Below are positions 61,507 through 64,000 of a stretch of DNA of 64,000 nucleotides, piece by piece; position 1 is the stretch's first letter, and each line of letters starts with the position of its first letter. A program made the position numbers and the translations under genes. The notes beneath the pieces were generated by a model. That model had not been told where the DNA came from and did no database searches. It was given only the letters and a program-made list of their open reading frames with translations. Source of the stretch: Glaciimonas sp. (lineage in GTDB: Bacteria; Pseudomonadota; Gammaproteobacteria; Burkholderiales; Burkholderiaceae_D); contig JABBOV010000008.1 in assembly GCA_012927625.1 (NCBI GenBank), forward strand, positions 372,001 to 436,000. The letters run 5' to 3'.

Positions 61507-62358
61507 TTACTTCTCGACATCGACCAATCCCTTGACAAACCATTTCTGCATCAGCACCACGATCAACCCCGGCGGCAGCATGGCCAGCACCAGGGTCGCC
61601 ATCACCAGGTTCCATTCAACTGCAGCATCACCGCCGGCGATCATCGACTTGATGCCAATCCCGATCGGGTACATGCTTTGATCGGTCGCGGCCAGCAGCG
61701 GCCATAGATACTGGTTCCAGCCGTAGATGAACATGATGACGAACAGCGCCAGGATGTTGGTGCGCGACAGTGGCCATAAAATATCCATGAAGAAGCGCAG
61801 CGGCCCGGCACCGTCGATGCGCGCCGCTTCCGCCAGATCATCCGGTACGGTCAGAAAAAACTGTCTGAACAGAAACGTGGCGGTGGCCGATGCGATCAAT
61901 GGGATCGTCAGGCCGGCATAGGTATTAATCATGTGCAGGTCAGACACTACCTGATAGGTCGGCGTGATGCGCACTTCGACCGGCAACATCAGCGTCACGA
62001 AAATCATCCAGAAAAACAGCGACCGTCCGCGAAACCTGAAATACACGAAAGCAAACGCCGACAGCATCGAAATCGAGATCTTGCCAACGGCAATCACCAG
62101 TGCCGACACCAGGCTGACCCACAGCATGCGGCTGACCGGCGGCATCGAAATGTTGCCGGACGCGCCTTTGCCCAGCACCGCCGAATAATTTTCCAGAAAA
62201 TGGCTGCCGGGGATCAGCGACATCGGCGCCGCCGCAGCCTGCTCTGCCGTTTGTGTACTGGCCACCAGCGCGATGTACAGCGGAAAAGCCACCAGCAGCA
62301 CGCCGACGATCAGTACCAGGTGACTAAACAGATCGAGGAGCGGACGCCGTTCAATCAT
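61507..62358 (-). CDS. ugpE: sn-Glycerol-3-phosphate ABC transporter permease UgpE
   Basis: 283 residues, six helices. EAA loop '[32 protein letters not shown]'. '[35 protein letters not shown]' and '[25 protein letters not shown]' are UgpE-like. It forms the channel with UgpA. 68 bp after ugpA. Confidence 0.92.
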   Translation of the reverse strand: MIERRPLLDLFSHLVLIVGVLLVAFPLYIALVASTQTAEQAAAAPMSLIPGSHFLENYSAVLGKGASGNISMPPVSRMLWVSLVSALVIAVGKISISMLSAFAFVYFRFRGRSLFFWMIFVTLMLPVEVRITPTYQVVSDLHMINTYAGLTIPLIASATATFLFRQFFLTVPDDLAEAARIDGAGPLRFFMDILWPLSRTNILALFVIMFIYGWNQYLWPLLAATDQSMYPIGIGIKSMIAGGDAAVEWNLVMATLVLAMLPPGLIVVLMQKWFVKGLVDVEK

Positions 62359-62426
62359 GATTTTGCGCAGTCATTCATTACCTTCAAGGGAACGACCGGG
62401 GTCGGCCGAACTGAAAAAACGCAAGC

Positions 62427-63311
62427 TCATGAGTATTGCACCCTCTTTTCGACATACTTGAACTGCACCACGGTGAGGACGATGACGATAGTCATCAGGA
62501 TCACCGACTGCGCCGCGGCGCCGCCCAGATCGCCGCCCTTGAAGCCGTCCTGGAACACCTTGTAGACCAGTATCTCGGTATCGTTGCCGGGGCCACCCTG
62601 GGTAGTCGCCTCGATAATCGCGAAAGTATCGAAAAATGCATACACTATGTTGACCACCAGCAGGAAAAATGTGGTCGGCGACAACAATGGAAAAACGATG
62701 GTAAAAAAGCGCCTGACCGGTCCTGCGCCGTCGATTGCCGCCGCTTCGATCAACGATTTCGGAATCGATTGCAGGCCGGCCAGAAAAAACAGGAAGTTGT
62801 AACTGATCTGTTTCCATACGGCTGCGATCACGATCAGCAGCATCGCATGGTTTGGATTGAGTATATGATCCCATTCGATGCCGACATAGCGCAGCGCATG
62901 CGCAACAATACCGAGCGTCGGACTTAGCATAAACATCCACAACACACCCGCCACCACCGGCGCCACCGCATACGGCCAGATCAGGAAAGTCTTGTAGAAC
63001 GCCGCACCCTTGACCACCCGATCGGCAAACGCTGCCAGAATCAGCGATAAGCTGAGGCCGAAGAATGCAACCAGCACCGAAAAAAACGCTGTAGTCCTAA
63101 ACGATTGCAGATAGGTTTCATCGTTGAACAAGATACGAAAATTCTCGAGGCCGACGAATTGCGACGAGATGCCGAATGTATCCTGCAGCAATACCGATTG
63201 GTAAAGCGCCTGCGCCGCCGGCCAGAAAAAGAACAATACCGTCACCACAATCTGCGGCGCCAGCAGCGCATACGGCAGCCAGACGGATTTAAAGCGAGCG
63301 CGTTTTTCCAT
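62427..63311 (-). CDS. ugpA: sn-Glycerol-3-phosphate ABC transporter permease UgpA
   Basis: 294 residues, six helices. '[37 protein letters not shown]', EAA loop '[31 protein letters not shown]', and '[34 protein letters not shown]' match UgpA. 127 bp after ugpB. Confidence 0.92.
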   Translation of the reverse strand: MEKRARFKSVWLPYALLAPQIVVTVLFFFWPAAQALYQSVLLQDTFGISSQFVGLENFRILFNDETYLQSFRTTAFFSVLVAFFGLSLSLILAAFADRVVKGAAFYKTFLIWPYAVAPVVAGVLWMFMLSPTLGIVAHALRYVGIEWDHILNPNHAMLLIVIAAVWKQISYNFLFFLAGLQSIPKSLIEAAAIDGAGPVRRFFTIVFPLLSPTTFFLLVVNIVYAFFDTFAIIEATTQGGPGNDTEILVYKVFQDGFKGGDLGGAAAQSVILMTIVIVLTVVQFKYVEKRVQYS

Positions 63312-63438
63312 CAGATATTCAGCCGATTCGATGCACGTTTCAATTACTCACAACGCCATAGCGACCAGATTCAATCAACAAGCGCACTGAAAATCCGTAA
63401 ATGGCAGGGTGCGTGCGGCGCATCCCGCCTCCAACTAT

Positions 63439-64000
63439 TCATTTATTTGCTTTCTCAAAGCGCACCAGCAATTCGTCGCCACGTTTCACCGCATTATCGA
63501 GCGCCTCCTTCGCGCTCTTCTTGCCGGTCCAGACATTTTCCAACTCCTCGTCAATCACATTGCGTATCTGCGGAAAATTGCCGAGACGGATGCCACGCGA
63601 TTTAGCGGTGGTCTTGACGATCATCTGCTGCACCGAAACATCTGTGCCGGGTTGGGTTTTATAAAATCCCGATTTCCTGGTCAATTCGTAAGCAGCCTTG
63701 GTAATCGGCAAATAGCCGGTTTCCTGGTGCCACTTGGCCTGTACTTCAGGTTGCGACAGAAACTTAAAGAATTTGGCGACCCCCTTGTACTCTTCCGCCG
63801 TCTTGCCATTCATCGCCCACAGCGAAGCGCCGCCGATGATCGTGTTTTGCGGTGCGCCCACAACATCGCTGTAATAAGGCAGGGTCGATACCGCGAATTT
63901 GAACTTGGCGTTTTTGGCGATACTGGCATAGGCCGCCGAGGAACTGGTCAACATCCCGCATTCGCCGGAATAAAACTTTGCTTCCGGCTCATTCTTGCGC
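63439..64000 (-). CDS. ugpB: sn-Glycerol-3-phosphate-binding protein UgpB, C-terminal part (runs off window)
   Basis: The frame stays open from the stop at 63439 to the window end, covering the last 187 codons; the internal ATG at 63954 is not the start. 'APQNTIIGGASLWAMNGKTAEEYKGVAKFFKFLSQPEVQAKWHQETGYLPITKAAYELTRKSGFY' and 'LGNFPQIRNVIDEELENVWTGKKSAKEALDNAV' follow the E. coli UgpB C-terminus closely. It is the periplasmic receptor for glycerol-3-phosphate and glycerophosphodiesters. The gene begins the ugpBAEC operon; its promoter is outside. Confidence 0.92.
   Translation of the reverse strand, partial: RKNEPEAKFYSGECGMLTSSSAAYASIAKNAKFKFAVSTLPYYSDVVGAPQNTIIGGASLWAMNGKTAEEYKGVAKFFKFLSQPEVQAKWHQETGYLPITKAAYELTRKSGFYKTQPGTDVSVQQMIVKTTAKSRGIRLGNFPQIRNVIDEELENVWTGKKSAKEALDNAVKRGDELLVRFEKANK

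Overview
The window looks like a chromosomal segment of a betaproteobacterium, most likely of the family Oxalobacteraceae. That placement is inferred from gene content and protein style (yajC-secD-secF, tgt-queA, a DUF6139 protein, an MSHA locus of the betaproteobacterial kind), not from a marker-gene search. No rRNA, tRNA, insertion sequence, prophage or CRISPR array was seen.

Layout. 1-3452: start of uppP and a NitT/TauT-type ABC transporter (ATPase plus double-length permease). 4340-6304: a DUF4337 membrane protein, then a yybP-ykoY-type manganese riboswitch in front of a Na+/Ca2+-exchanger-family antiporter. 6718-10185: an orphan MCE (MlaD-like) protein with a lipoprotein, a DMT transporter and a MarR regulator. 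10415-11842: a diguanylate cyclase with duplicated PAS domains. 11924-15321: secF, secD, yajC. 15713-20536: a small exported Ala/Lys-rich protein, tgt-queA and recG. 21554-24799: an RsbQ-like hydrolase in an operon with a PAS-GGDEF-EAL protein whose EAL domain is degenerate. 25014-31924: a one-strand ectoine cluster (ectR, ectABC, ectD, ehuBCDA) joining synthesis, hydroxylation and re-uptake. 32176-33815: an ArgO/LysE exporter facing an argP gene broken by one frameshift. 33841-38887: RIO kinase, class A penicillin-binding protein, NlpC/P60 lipoprotein, a small HTH protein and DUF6139. 38940-55503: an MSHA-type IV pilus locus (mshG-mshE divergent from the pilin, mshCDOPQ and mshI-N genes). 55764-58866: a HlyD/ABC/permease efflux operon. 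59337-60290: oxyR. 60329-64000: ugpBAEC, with ugpB cut by the window end.

Connections. MshE carries the N-terminal c-di-GMP-binding motif pair of MshEN domains, and two c-di-GMP turnover proteins lie in the same window, so pilus control by c-di-GMP is plausible. The ectoine genes form a complete make, hydroxylate and recapture module with no ectoine-degradation genes visible.

The most novel signal is a dispersed element of about 70 nt: GGAGTAT, then (A/C)CGC(A/T)T at positions 28-33, then AAAATAC ending at position 58-59, usually followed by GTAT 8-9 nt later. I found seven copies, five full-length good matches plus two weaker ones. All lie in intergenic DNA and all point toward the next gene (DMT transporter, yajC-secDF, RIO kinase, first pilin, mshQ, hlyD-ABC operon, oxyR). 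The fixed spacing suggests an undescribed promoter class or regulator-bound promoter. A second dispersed family, REP-like palindromes carrying GCCTGCGTGCC/GGCACGCAGGC arms, also occurs.
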